From NCBI GenBank assembly GCA_018242605.1, contig JAFEBP010000006.1, positions 1 to 64,000 on the forward strand: a stretch of DNA of 64,000 nucleotides, written 5' to 3'. A program made the position numbers and the translations under genes. The notes beneath the pieces are model-generated. The model was not told the DNA's origin, did not search any database, and saw nothing but the letters and a program-made list of their open reading frames with translations. This DNA is from Planctomycetota bacterium (GTDB taxonomy: Bacteria; Planctomycetota; Phycisphaerae; Phycisphaerales; UBA1924). This document shows positions 53,446-61,377 of the stretch, piece after piece (the stretch's first letter is position 1; every line of letters starts with the position of its first letter).

Positions 53446-54882
53446 TCAGCCCGCGGCCTTGATCGAGGTGGTGTCGGTCTTGAAGCGGTTCTTGTTCATC
53501 TCTTCCATGCGCTTCCTGACGGACTCGACGCCTTCCTTCTCCTTGATCGACTGGTCGATCTTCTTGAGGATGTCGGGGTCGGCGTTGATCTGCATCCGCA
53601 TCGTGGCGATCTCCCTGGGGACCAGGGTGATCTGCACGGTGTCGCGGTTGAGGAACGAGGTGACGGCGTCGGTCCACTCCTTGTGGATCATCAGCGTCGG
53701 GTTGGCCTTGAACTGGCTGGACTTAGCCTCGAAGCGGGCCATGCGGCCCTTGGCCTGCGTCACCACCGCCGAGCGGTAGCGGCCGGCGTCGGCGAGTTTG
53801 GTGGTCACGTCGCCGCTCACCCGCACCGGGCCGGAAGCCCCGGGCACTTCGCGCCCCTGCAGCACGGCGTCGATGTCGGCGAGCGTGGCGGTGAGCGCGG
53901 CCTGGTCATTGCGGAGCGTGGCGTCCTCGTACTGATTGATGAGTTTGACGAGCGCCGGGGCGGCTTCGCCCGCGACCTGGTTGAGTCGGCTGGCGCTCTC
54001 GCTCTCGGCTTGTTTCACGGCTTTCGCCGCGTTCGCCACCGCGCTCTGCACGCGTGCGAACTCGTTGCGGGTGGCCAGCGGCGGCGTGGTCTGAGTCAGC
54101 GTCAACTGATCGATCACGATACCGCTGTCCATGTCGTCCAGCGTCTGTTGCGCCACGCGCTTGGCGCGGCTGGCGATCGAAGCGGCCTGGTCCGCGGACT
54201 GCTTGAGCAGTTCGTCGATGGTGGCCTGGGCGCACGCCCGCACCACGCCGCGCTTCACCGCGGCGCGGACCATGCGGTCCTCATCGTCGGGCAGCACGTT
54301 CTTGGAGTACTTCACGACGTCGTCACGCCGGTAACCGACTCGCCATTTCGTGTGGGCGATGTTGCGGTCGGCGGTCAGCACCGAGCCGCTGCCGCCCTGG
54401 TCGGGCTTGAGGCTCTCGCTGGCGACGAGCTTCTCGATGCTGGTGCCTTCGGGCGTGCCGTCGGGCACATAAACCCAGAAGTCCTTATCGATGTCAATCT
54501 CTTTATAGCCGCGGCTCACCTTGAGAAGTTCGCCCAGCGGGTACGGCGCGCTCATGTGAAAGCCCGGGTCCAGCGCGGCTCCCTGACGCTCGCCGAAGAG
54601 CAGACGCAGACCTTGCTCGCCTTCTTTTACCGACTGCAGCCCGCTCAGAATGTACAGGCCCGCCAGCACAAACATGCCCAGCTGCAGAAGCCCGAGCATG
54701 ATCTTGAGCGCATCGGCCAGAGACTGGTTCGCGGGGTCCAGCGGCGAGCCGTCGGCCCCGCCGCCCGTGTTCTCGCGGAGCGTGATCGATCCGGCCCGCC
54801 GCGGCTGCGGCGTGGGCGCGGCGCCGCCCGGACCTTCCGGTCCGTCAGGGCTGCGGAGTTCAAGGCGTGAGTCGATTCTCAT
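53446..54882 (-). CDS. HflK-like SPFH domain protein
   Basis: 478 aa. A Pro/Arg-rich start, one membrane helix at about 60-82 (MLGLLQLGMFVLAGLYILSG), then an SPFH/prohibitin domain (about 85-300: VKEGEQGLRLLFGERQGAAL, WRVGYRRDDVVKYSKN) and a long coiled coil (about 270-420, EFARVQSAVANAAKAVKQAE). HflK-type proteins form large membrane rings with HflC that modulate FtsH. It overlaps the HflC-like gene (ATGA) and lies upstream of the ABC genes. It has more N- and C-terminal extension than standard HflK. Confidence 0.85.
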   Translation of the reverse strand: MRIDSRLELRSPDGPEGPGGAAPTPQPRRAGSITLRENTGGGADGSPLDPANQSLADALKIMLGLLQLGMFVLAGLYILSGLQSVKEGEQGLRLLFGERQGAALDPGFHMSAPYPLGELLKVSRGYKEIDIDKDFWVYVPDGTPEGTSIEKLVASESLKPDQGGSGSVLTADRNIAHTKWRVGYRRDDVVKYSKNVLPDDEDRMVRAAVKRGVVRACAQATIDELLKQSADQAASIASRAKRVAQQTLDDMDSGIVIDQLTLTQTTPPLATRNEFARVQSAVANAAKAVKQAESESASRLNQVAGEAAPALVKLINQYEDATLRNDQAALTATLADIDAVLQGREVPGASGPVRVSGDVTTKLADAGRYRSAVVTQAKGRMARFEAKSSQFKANPTLMIHKEWTDAVTSFLNRDTVQITLVPREIATMRMQINADPDILKKIDQSIKEKEGVESVRKRMEEMNKNRFKTDTTSIKAAG

Positions 54883-55922
54883 TTATCCGCCCCCTTGACG
54901 CCGTCGCGGTTCTTGGGCGCCATTGCTTCGGTGAGCCAGTTGGAGTCGCCCGGGGCCGGGATCTGGCCGGCCTTGAGCTGATCGAGCGCGTCGGGATAAA
55001 GCAGGCGGATGCCCGGCGTGGAAGAGGAGAGCACCAGCGTGGTGCGGGCGCCGAAGCCCTCACGCAGGAAGTCCATGCTCTGCAGGAAGACTTCCAGTTC
55101 CGGGTTGGCGTTCATCTGGGCGAGGTAGGGAGCGGCTTCAAGCTCGCCGCGGTTGCGGATTTCCTGGGCCAGCCGCTCGGCGAAGTCCGCGATCTTGCGG
55201 GCGTTGCTGTCGGCCTCGGCCTTGATGGCCTGGGCCTGAGCGGTGCCGCGGCTGTCGCTCTCCTGGGCCAGCTTTTCGCGGGCGGACTTCATGCTGTCGA
55301 AGACGGCCTTGGTGGTTTCTTCGGGAAGGAGGATTCGGGTGATGCCCACATCGACGGCGGCGAGGCCGTAATCGTCCAGACGCAGCCCGGACTTGTCCTG
55401 CGAGGAGGCGAAGGCCGACTTCATCGTCGCTTCGAGTTGAGAGAGGGCCGAAGACCCGTCGTCACCGCCGGAACTGAAGAGCTGGTCCATGCGGTACTTG
55501 GAGACCTGGCCGCCCGCGGCGCGCATGTTGGAGGTAAGGGCCTTCTCCGCGGCGCGGTAGTGTTCCTCGGACGTGTAGCCGGCGTTGCTGAAACGCTGGA
55601 AGAACTTGAGCGGGTCCGAGACGCGCCAGGTGCAGAACATCTCGACGATGACCTGGCGGTTGTCCGCCGTCTGCAGCGTCTCGAGCTTGGTGGTCAGCAC
55701 GCGCATGCGAGTGTCGTACTTCGTGACCGACTGGAAGTACGGCATCTTGAAGCGCAGGCCCGGGGTCTTGACGACGTCCTTCTCGTCGGCCTTGCCGAGC
55801 GTGGTGACGACGGCCGCCTCGGTGAACCGGACGGTGAACGTGCAGGCGAAGGCCAGCAACGCAACCAGGAAGACCGCCGTGACGAGATAAATCAGAGACT
55901 TTCGCACGTGTGCTTGCTCCAA
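54879..55922 (-). CDS. HflC-like SPFH domain protein
   Basis: 347 aa. One N-terminal helix (LIYLVTAVFLVALLAFACTFTV) and the SPFH domain with RFTEAAVVTTLGKADEKDV, GLRFKMPYFQSVTKYDTRM, QTADNRQVIVEMFCTWRV and the coiled C-terminal part EKLAQESDSRGTAQAQAIKAE, then ARKIADFAERLAQEI. It fits HflC (about 330) well. HflK and HflC form a heteromeric ring on the periplasmic face; here a third SPFH gene stands upstream. Overlaps the HflK-like gene by ATGA; lies 30 nt after the third SPFH gene. Confidence 0.92.
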   Translation of the reverse strand: MEQAHVRKSLIYLVTAVFLVALLAFACTFTVRFTEAAVVTTLGKADEKDVVKTPGLRFKMPYFQSVTKYDTRMRVLTTKLETLQTADNRQVIVEMFCTWRVSDPLKFFQRFSNAGYTSEEHYRAAEKALTSNMRAAGGQVSKYRMDQLFSSGGDDGSSALSQLEATMKSAFASSQDKSGLRLDDYGLAAVDVGITRILLPEETTKAVFDSMKSAREKLAQESDSRGTAQAQAIKAEADSNARKIADFAERLAQEIRNRGELEAAPYLAQMNANPELEVFLQSMDFLREGFGARTTLVLSSSTPGIRLLYPDALDQLKAGQIPAPGDSNWLTEAMAPKNRDGVKGADK

Positions 55923-55952
55923 AGAACGGTGCGCCCGGGGGCGCGCTGTTCG

Positions 55953-58064
55953 TTATTTCTGCTCTTCGCCCTTGGTGAAGTTCTTGAAGATGTCCTGCCC
56001 GAAGTCCTTGTCCTTGTTGTCAAAGTCAAGGAGGAAGTTGCGGTCCGGCACGATGTACACGCGGGCCGGGGCCATCACCTGCTTCATGGTGTCGTAATAC
56101 GCGCCGTAGCGGAAGATCATCGGCGAGGCCTTGTACATCGCCAGACGGCCGGCGTGCCGCGCCGCGAGCCCGCGCACTTCCATGTGGTGCTTCCAGCGAT
56201 CTGCCCGGGCCGAGGCGAGCGTCGCCGCGGCGGAACCGCCCGCGGACTCAAGCAGCTTCTCGACCTTGATCTCCTGCTCGCGCACCGCGGCGGGGGTGGC
56301 CTTAGTCTCGCGCAGCTTGTCCAGCGCGTTGATCTCGTTCACGATCGACTTGGCGAGCGCGGGGTCTCCGGCGACCTCCGTCAGCACCTTGATCTCGTTG
56401 GCACGCGCGGATTGCACGTGAGCCTGCATCTTCTGGTCGGCCTGCACGGGCTTTTCGAACGCATCGGCCGCGTCCTTGGGCGGGTGGGCTCCGGAGATGG
56501 CCAGGAAGATGATCTCGACGCCCGCGCCGCGGGGTTTGCCGTCCGGGCCTGGGTTGAGTTGGTCAAAGGCTTGCTGCACCAGCTTGCCGAGCCGGTTGTT
56601 CAACTCCGTGCGGGTGCCGCCCAGGACATCATCGAGCGTGAGCGTCTGGAAGAACCGGACGACCACGCGCTGTGCGGCGGTCTTCAGGATGTCGTCCCGC
56701 ATCTGCGGGGGGCCGAGTTCGTCGTACAGCAGCACGTCCTTGATCGCGTACCGCAGGGGCATCTCCGCCGAGATCATCGCGATATCGGTGAGTTCGGAGC
56801 GGCGAGTGGCGGTCTCAACGTCCGGGCCGGACTTGGCCGCTGCGCGGACGAACTGGTAGATTTCCTCGCCCGCGTGGTCGTTGGTCCACAGGATCGGGTC
56901 TTTGGTCGCCGGGGGCGCGGTGCCGAGTTCGATGGTGCGCAGGCCGGTGACGGTGAGGTCGGTGACGGTGGGCCGGGTCTGGCCCTCGCGGCGGAAGTAA
57001 TACTCGGGGATGTAAACCGAATCGATGGGCCAGGGAAGTTTGAAGTGCCAGCCCGGGGCTAGGTCCGCACGAGTCACGGCGCCGAACCGCAGCAGGATGC
57101 CGCGCTGGTGCGGCTTGATGACGGCGACGCACGAGAGCATCCAGACGATCGCCAGGCCCAGAATGACGAGCGGAGTGATCGCCTTGCTGAGCAACTGGTA
57201 GAACCAGCCGCCGGTGACGTCGAAGCCCAACTGGTAGTTGATCGCATCGCTGATGGATTGGGCGATGCGGTCCGGCGTCGAGAGCAGGCCGAGCAGGCGG
57301 GAGTCGAACGCCGGGTGCGGCAGCTCACCGGCCTTGCGGGGGCGGTAGACGCCCAGAACAAAGTGCAGGAAGACTTCAACGCCGATCAGCACGAGGAAGC
57401 CCGGGACCACCACCTGCAGATACCGAAGGGGGGCGGGGGGGCCGACGAGATCGACAAAGTTGGCCACGCCCATGGCCAGACCGATGAGCGAGGTGCCGAT
57501 GGCGAACGCCGCGCCGCCGCGGAGGTGAGCCCACGCGGGCTGCTTGGCCAATCCCGCGACGTAGCGAGCGAACGTGAATCCGAGGACCGCGATGGTGAGT
57601 CCCAGACCAAGACCCCAGCCCTCGCGGGTGGGCGCGGAAAAATCTTCCGGTGCCACGCGGCCGCGAGCGCTGACGAATCTCAGCACGCCCGCACCCACCA
57701 ACATCAGACCGATGACGATCGACACGATGGGGACGAAATACTTGTGCAAACCTGCGAGCCGCCGGGCCGCCGGACGGAACTCGTCGGAACCGGCGGTGAA
57801 CACCGATGTCCCCGCAGTGGGGGATGTGGCCAGCGCCTCGGTTTCCATCGCTTCGATGCGTTCGCGGCGGTGCTGATCGAAGACGATCGCGAGGCAGAGC
57901 CAGGCGAGTATGCCCGCCGCGGCGAACGCCGAGCCGGTCACCGACGTGTGGTCGTTGCCGAGGATGCCGTGGATGAGCAGGCCGGAGGCGAGAAGCGTCT
58001 GCAGCACGATGCCGCCGATGCTCACCCGCGTCGCTTGCCTGTAGGTGATGTAGTCTGCTTTCAT
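55953..58064 (-). CDS. SPFH protein fused to an N-terminal polytopic membrane domain
   Basis: 703 aa. Residues 1-310 hold about six or seven membrane helices (VLQTLLASGLLIHGILG, AFAAAGILAWLCLAIVF, FVPIVSIVIGLMLVGAGVL, TIAVLGFTFARYVAGLA, VVVPGFLVLIGVEVFLHFVLG, ITPLVILGLAIVWMLSC). An HflK-like SPFH domain follows (about 315-560: VIKPHQRGILLRFGAVTRADL, AGEEIYQFVRAAAK), then a coiled coil to 640 and a short end. This is the first gene of the operon. ATG 58064 was chosen over ATG 58103. A multi-helix front on an SPFH domain is unusual; it may anchor the ring to a transporter. Confidence 0.85.
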   Translation of the reverse strand: MKADYITYRQATRVSIGGIVLQTLLASGLLIHGILGNDHTSVTGSAFAAAGILAWLCLAIVFDQHRRERIEAMETEALATSPTAGTSVFTAGSDEFRPAARRLAGLHKYFVPIVSIVIGLMLVGAGVLRFVSARGRVAPEDFSAPTREGWGLGLGLTIAVLGFTFARYVAGLAKQPAWAHLRGGAAFAIGTSLIGLAMGVANFVDLVGPPAPLRYLQVVVPGFLVLIGVEVFLHFVLGVYRPRKAGELPHPAFDSRLLGLLSTPDRIAQSISDAINYQLGFDVTGGWFYQLLSKAITPLVILGLAIVWMLSCVAVIKPHQRGILLRFGAVTRADLAPGWHFKLPWPIDSVYIPEYYFRREGQTRPTVTDLTVTGLRTIELGTAPPATKDPILWTNDHAGEEIYQFVRAAAKSGPDVETATRRSELTDIAMISAEMPLRYAIKDVLLYDELGPPQMRDDILKTAAQRVVVRFFQTLTLDDVLGGTRTELNNRLGKLVQQAFDQLNPGPDGKPRGAGVEIIFLAISGAHPPKDAADAFEKPVQADQKMQAHVQSARANEIKVLTEVAGDPALAKSIVNEINALDKLRETKATPAAVREQEIKVEKLLESAGGSAAATLASARADRWKHHMEVRGLAARHAGRLAMYKASPMIFRYGAYYDTMKQVMAPARVYIVPDRNFLLDFDNKDKDFGQDIFKNFTKGEEQK

Positions 58065-58548
58065 GCACCCAACCTGTTGGGCCCGAATTTGGGCGGTTTT
58101 CAATCATTCCGCGGCCGATGCCGCGACGCGCCCGCGTGTGGGGCATTGGCGGCCCGTTGGCCGAGGTTCAATCTATACCGGCGGACCCGCGCCAGAACGG
58201 CAGGGGTCTGGGACGGGCGGAAGTTCCGGGGCAAAGTTTCCGGCGCTTCCGAAGCTCCGGCACGAACTCTCCCCCCCGTGAGGGCCGTATTGTCGCCGGT
58301 GGAGTGCCCTGTGTCCACCCGAGAGGCCCGGTCATCCGCTCGGCACCGATCTCCGACGCAATATTGTCTGATTCCCAACCAGGGCGCGAAGGCCCTACAT
58401 ACCGAAACGCATTGATGTACGTCCGGGATTGACCTATGTTCGTCCCTCTCCGCGGAGATTGTCCCGCGGGGCGAACGATTACGCTCGCCGCCGAGGGGCG
58501 TTCGCCACCCGTCCAACCACCGACCGATTCCGTTTCCGCACCCGCCTC
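58065..58548. other. divergent spacer between SPFH operon and ABC-2 permease
   Basis: No gene supported. Promoters for both directions should be here, but no clear pair was seen. The rightward frame is open from 58429, but the first 40 residues are Arg/Thr/Pro-rich and unlike a membrane protein start. Confidence 0.5.
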
Positions 58549-59916
58549 ATGATTGTCCAGACTCTGACCATCGCCCGAACGACCTTCATCGAGGCCGTGC
58601 GCCAACCGGTGCTGCTGCTGATGGTGCTGGCCTCCGGACTTCTGCAGATCTTCAACACCTGGAGCACGGGCTTCGCGATGGGTCAGGAAGAGACCAGCGA
58701 GGTGATCGGCGACAACAAACTCTTGTTGGACATCGGCTTGGCGACGGTGTTCGTATTCGGCACGCTGCTGGCGGGTTTCCTGGCGACGGCGGTCATGAGC
58801 CGCGAAATCGAGAACAAGACGGTCCTCACCATCATCAGCAAGCCGGTGGCACGGCCGACGCTGGTGTTCGGCAAGTTCCTGGGCGTGTCGGGGGCCATTC
58901 TCTCGGCGATGGTCGTGATGCTGGTGTATCTGCTCTTCTGCATCCGCCACGGGGTGATGAGCACGGCTTCGGACGAACTGGACGGGCCGGTGCTGATGTT
59001 CGCTCTGGGCGGTGCGGCGATCTCGCTGCTGCTGGCGGGGTGGTGCAACTTCTTCTATGGCTGGAACTTCCCGCAGACGGCGATGCTGATGCTGGTGCCC
59101 GCGTCGCTGCTGGGGTACGCGGGCGTGCTGCTGATCAGCAAGAAGTGGGGGGTGCAGAGCCCCGCGATTGACTTTAAGCCGCAGATCACGATGGCGTGCA
59201 TCTGCCTGACGCTCGCGGTGATGGTGCTGAGCAGCGTGGCGACGGCGGCGTCGACGAGGCTCGGGCAGGTCATGACGATCGTCGTTTGCTTCGGCGTGTT
59301 CGTGGCGTCGCTGCTGAACAACTACCTGATCGGGCGGCATGTGTTCCGCAATCAGTTGGTGGGGATGCTGATCGCCGCGAAGCCGGACGATCCGACCAAG
59401 GCGCCGTTTGACTCGCCGGAGAACTCGTACACGGTGGAGTTCGAGAACCCGCCGCGGCCGATGCCGCCGGGGACGGCGTTCTACTACAGCCCCAGCCCCA
59501 ACGGGTATCCGATGATGGGGCGCGAGAAGTACGTCTCGTTCACCGGTGACGCGTCGAGCATCAAGGCGATCACGGCGCCGGGGGTGGCGCCGGCGGTGGT
59601 GGTGTCGGAGGGGCAGCCGCCGTACAAGAAGTTGAAGATCCGCAACATCGGGGCCAACGAAAAGACCTTGCCGGTGTACCGGGCTCCGGAGCCGGGGGAT
59701 TACGTGTTCGCCGAGTACACCCGGATCAATCCGGGGGCGCTGGCGGCGTGGGGGGCGTTGCCGAACCTGCAGTACTACTGGCTGCTGGACGCGATCTCGC
59801 AGAATCGGCCGGTCTCGTTCCAGTACTTCGCGACGGCGGTGGCGTATTCGCTGGCGCAGGTGGGTGTGTTCCTGAGCGTGGCGGTGCTGCTGTTCCAGAA
59901 GCGGGACGTGGGGTGA
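58549..59916 (+). CDS. ABC-2 type transporter permease
   Basis: 455 aa. Core of six to seven helices, starting with MIVQTLTIARTTFIEAVRQPV and LLLMVLASGLLQIF, with VMSREIENKTVLTIISKPV and LVFGKFLGVSGAILSAMVVM matching ABC-2 permeases, then STRLGQVMTIVVCFGVFVA. A large soluble insertion (about 285-420, beta-rich; KYVSFTGDASSIKAI) is followed by a last helix (ATAVAYSLAQVGVFLSVAVLLF). It shares the E/K-K-TxxxxxKPV segment and layout with the permease at 50240 and diverges from the SPFH operon, so it probably uses the same ATPase. Start at the first ATG giving a normal N-terminus. Confidence 0.87.
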   Translation: MIVQTLTIARTTFIEAVRQPVLLLMVLASGLLQIFNTWSTGFAMGQEETSEVIGDNKLLLDIGLATVFVFGTLLAGFLATAVMSREIENKTVLTIISKPVARPTLVFGKFLGVSGAILSAMVVMLVYLLFCIRHGVMSTASDELDGPVLMFALGGAAISLLLAGWCNFFYGWNFPQTAMLMLVPASLLGYAGVLLISKKWGVQSPAIDFKPQITMACICLTLAVMVLSSVATAASTRLGQVMTIVVCFGVFVASLLNNYLIGRHVFRNQLVGMLIAAKPDDPTKAPFDSPENSYTVEFENPPRPMPPGTAFYYSPSPNGYPMMGREKYVSFTGDASSIKAITAPGVAPAVVVSEGQPPYKKLKIRNIGANEKTLPVYRAPEPGDYVFAEYTRINPGALAAWGALPNLQYYWLLDAISQNRPVSFQYFATAVAYSLAQVGVFLSVAVLLFQKRDVG

Positions 59917-59920
59917 CGGG

Positions 59921-61366
59921 TCAATCGACTTTCTTGCGTTCGATCTGGTTGCCTTCTCGCAGGTAGGCGAGGAAGAAGGCCGGTTTGGACGCGTCGGGCT
60001 TGTTGCAGAGCAGCACCGGGCACCGGTCGGCGGTGAGCGGGCGAGCGTATTCGGCGGTCTGGGGTGAGAGCCGCGATGCGTCGGGCGGGCAATAGTGGAT
60101 CTGGCCGATGAGGTCGCAGAACAGGTAGGCTGTGTCGCCGTTGTCGTGCATCGAGGAATCGATCACGCCGTAGCGGCTTGCGCCCTTGAATGTCCATGAA
60201 GTCCGGTTCAGTTCCGAGCCGTCGGCGGTGTTGATGCTGAGACGGTGCCACTCGTCGGACACAAGCGAAGCGCATAGCACGGTGGCCACGATCCTGGTTG
60301 AGCCGTCGATGGTGCGGCGGTCGAGACGCAGATGCTTGACGGGGCCGGGCGCGGAGAGCAGTTTGCGCGGGGCCGGGACCTTCTCGGTCAGGAGCGGGGC
60401 TTCGAGGTACCAGACTGTTGAAGTAGCGGGATCGTGCCAGAGAATCTGAACCTTCTCGTCTGGCGACCAGTGCACGCACGCCGCGGCGTTGAACGCCGGG
60501 CGGGGCTCGAACTCCACGAGGCTGGGCTTGCCGCCCGAGACGGTCACGAGGGCCGCGGAGGAGCCCGACGCGGAAGCGGCAACGAATACGAACGAAGATG
60601 CACCGGTGCAGAGGGGAGGCCCCATGGGCCGGAGCGAAGGGTTTGCGAGCGGGGCTTCTGTGAGCGTGGGCTCGCCGCGGTCGCCGAGCGAGATGATCCG
60701 CACGGGCCCTTCGCCCCATCGGTAGATCGCGTGGGTGCGCACCGGCACCTCCGGCGAGAAGCCCGAGAGGAGCGGCCGAGCGTCGCGGGGAATGGGCGCG
60801 AGGGGGCGATTGGATTCGGCCTGGAGAGGGTTGGCCGCGTCGAGAGAAAGCAGGTAGAGAATCGCGTCGCCGGTCTCGGCCGGGGCGTGAAGCCAGGCGA
60901 GACGGCGCGGGGCCCACGCGGAGCGGAATCCCTCGGGGCCCTTGCCGAGCCACAGGGGACGCATGTCCTCGATCTTGAACTCGACGGGCGCGGAATCGGC
61001 CTGGGCGAACGGCGACGCGGTATACGACGCGGTGACGGAGTAGGTGCCGACGGGCAGTTCGCCCATGTACGCGAGGAAGTCACCGTCGCTCACGTGGGTG
61101 TCGCCGGGCTTGAGCGTGATGGTGGCGGGTTCGCGGTTGTGCGGGTCGTGGCCGGTGGCGATCTTGTTGAGGCGCTGGGCGCTACCGGCGTATTCCTTGC
61201 CGGACTTGTCGACAGCGCGGAGGATGACGTTGTTGTTTCGGAACGACATCATGTCGACGGTTTCCGGTGCGCCGCCGACGTTCTTGAGTGTCAGGGTGAA
61301 GGGGGCGGACTGCCCACGCAGCACGCGGGGAGAGGAGATGGAGAGGGTGAGAGTCAGTTCGGCCAC
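59921..61366 (-). CDS. hypothetical protein with N-terminal Ig-like domain
   Basis: 481 aa, no signal peptide. Residues 1-120 look like an Ig/CARDB-type beta-sandwich (TLTLSISSPRVLRGQSAPFT, LKPGDTHVSDGDFLAYMG, PVGTYSVTASYTA). Residues 140-470 carry repeated strand-loop units (RRLAWLHAPAETGDAILYLL, HWSPDEKVQILWHDPATST, SSMHDNGDTAYLFCDLIG), likely a beta-propeller. Not recognised as a family. It lies 11 nt after the metallopeptidase gene and so forms an operon with it; as the second gene it may be its inhibitor, chaperone or scaffold. Only 4 nt separate it from the convergent ABC-2 permease. Confidence 0.72.
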   Translation of the reverse strand: MAELTLTLSISSPRVLRGQSAPFTLTLKNVGGAPETVDMMSFRNNNVILRAVDKSGKEYAGSAQRLNKIATGHDPHNREPATITLKPGDTHVSDGDFLAYMGELPVGTYSVTASYTASPFAQADSAPVEFKIEDMRPLWLGKGPEGFRSAWAPRRLAWLHAPAETGDAILYLLSLDAANPLQAESNRPLAPIPRDARPLLSGFSPEVPVRTHAIYRWGEGPVRIISLGDRGEPTLTEAPLANPSLRPMGPPLCTGASSFVFVAASASGSSAALVTVSGGKPSLVEFEPRPAFNAAACVHWSPDEKVQILWHDPATSTVWYLEAPLLTEKVPAPRKLLSAPGPVKHLRLDRRTIDGSTRIVATVLCASLVSDEWHRLSINTADGSELNRTSWTFKGASRYGVIDSSMHDNGDTAYLFCDLIGQIHYCPPDASRLSPQTAEYARPLTADRCPVLLCNKPDASKPAFFLAYLREGNQIERKKVD

Positions 61367-61377
61367 GGCGGCGTTCC

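Noticed and set aside
52528..57062. Two long rightward open frames (780 and 731 codons) opposite the SPFH/ABC operon
   Set aside because: Val/Gly/Leu-rich mirror images of the high-GC sense codons; the minus-strand genes carry clear motifs.
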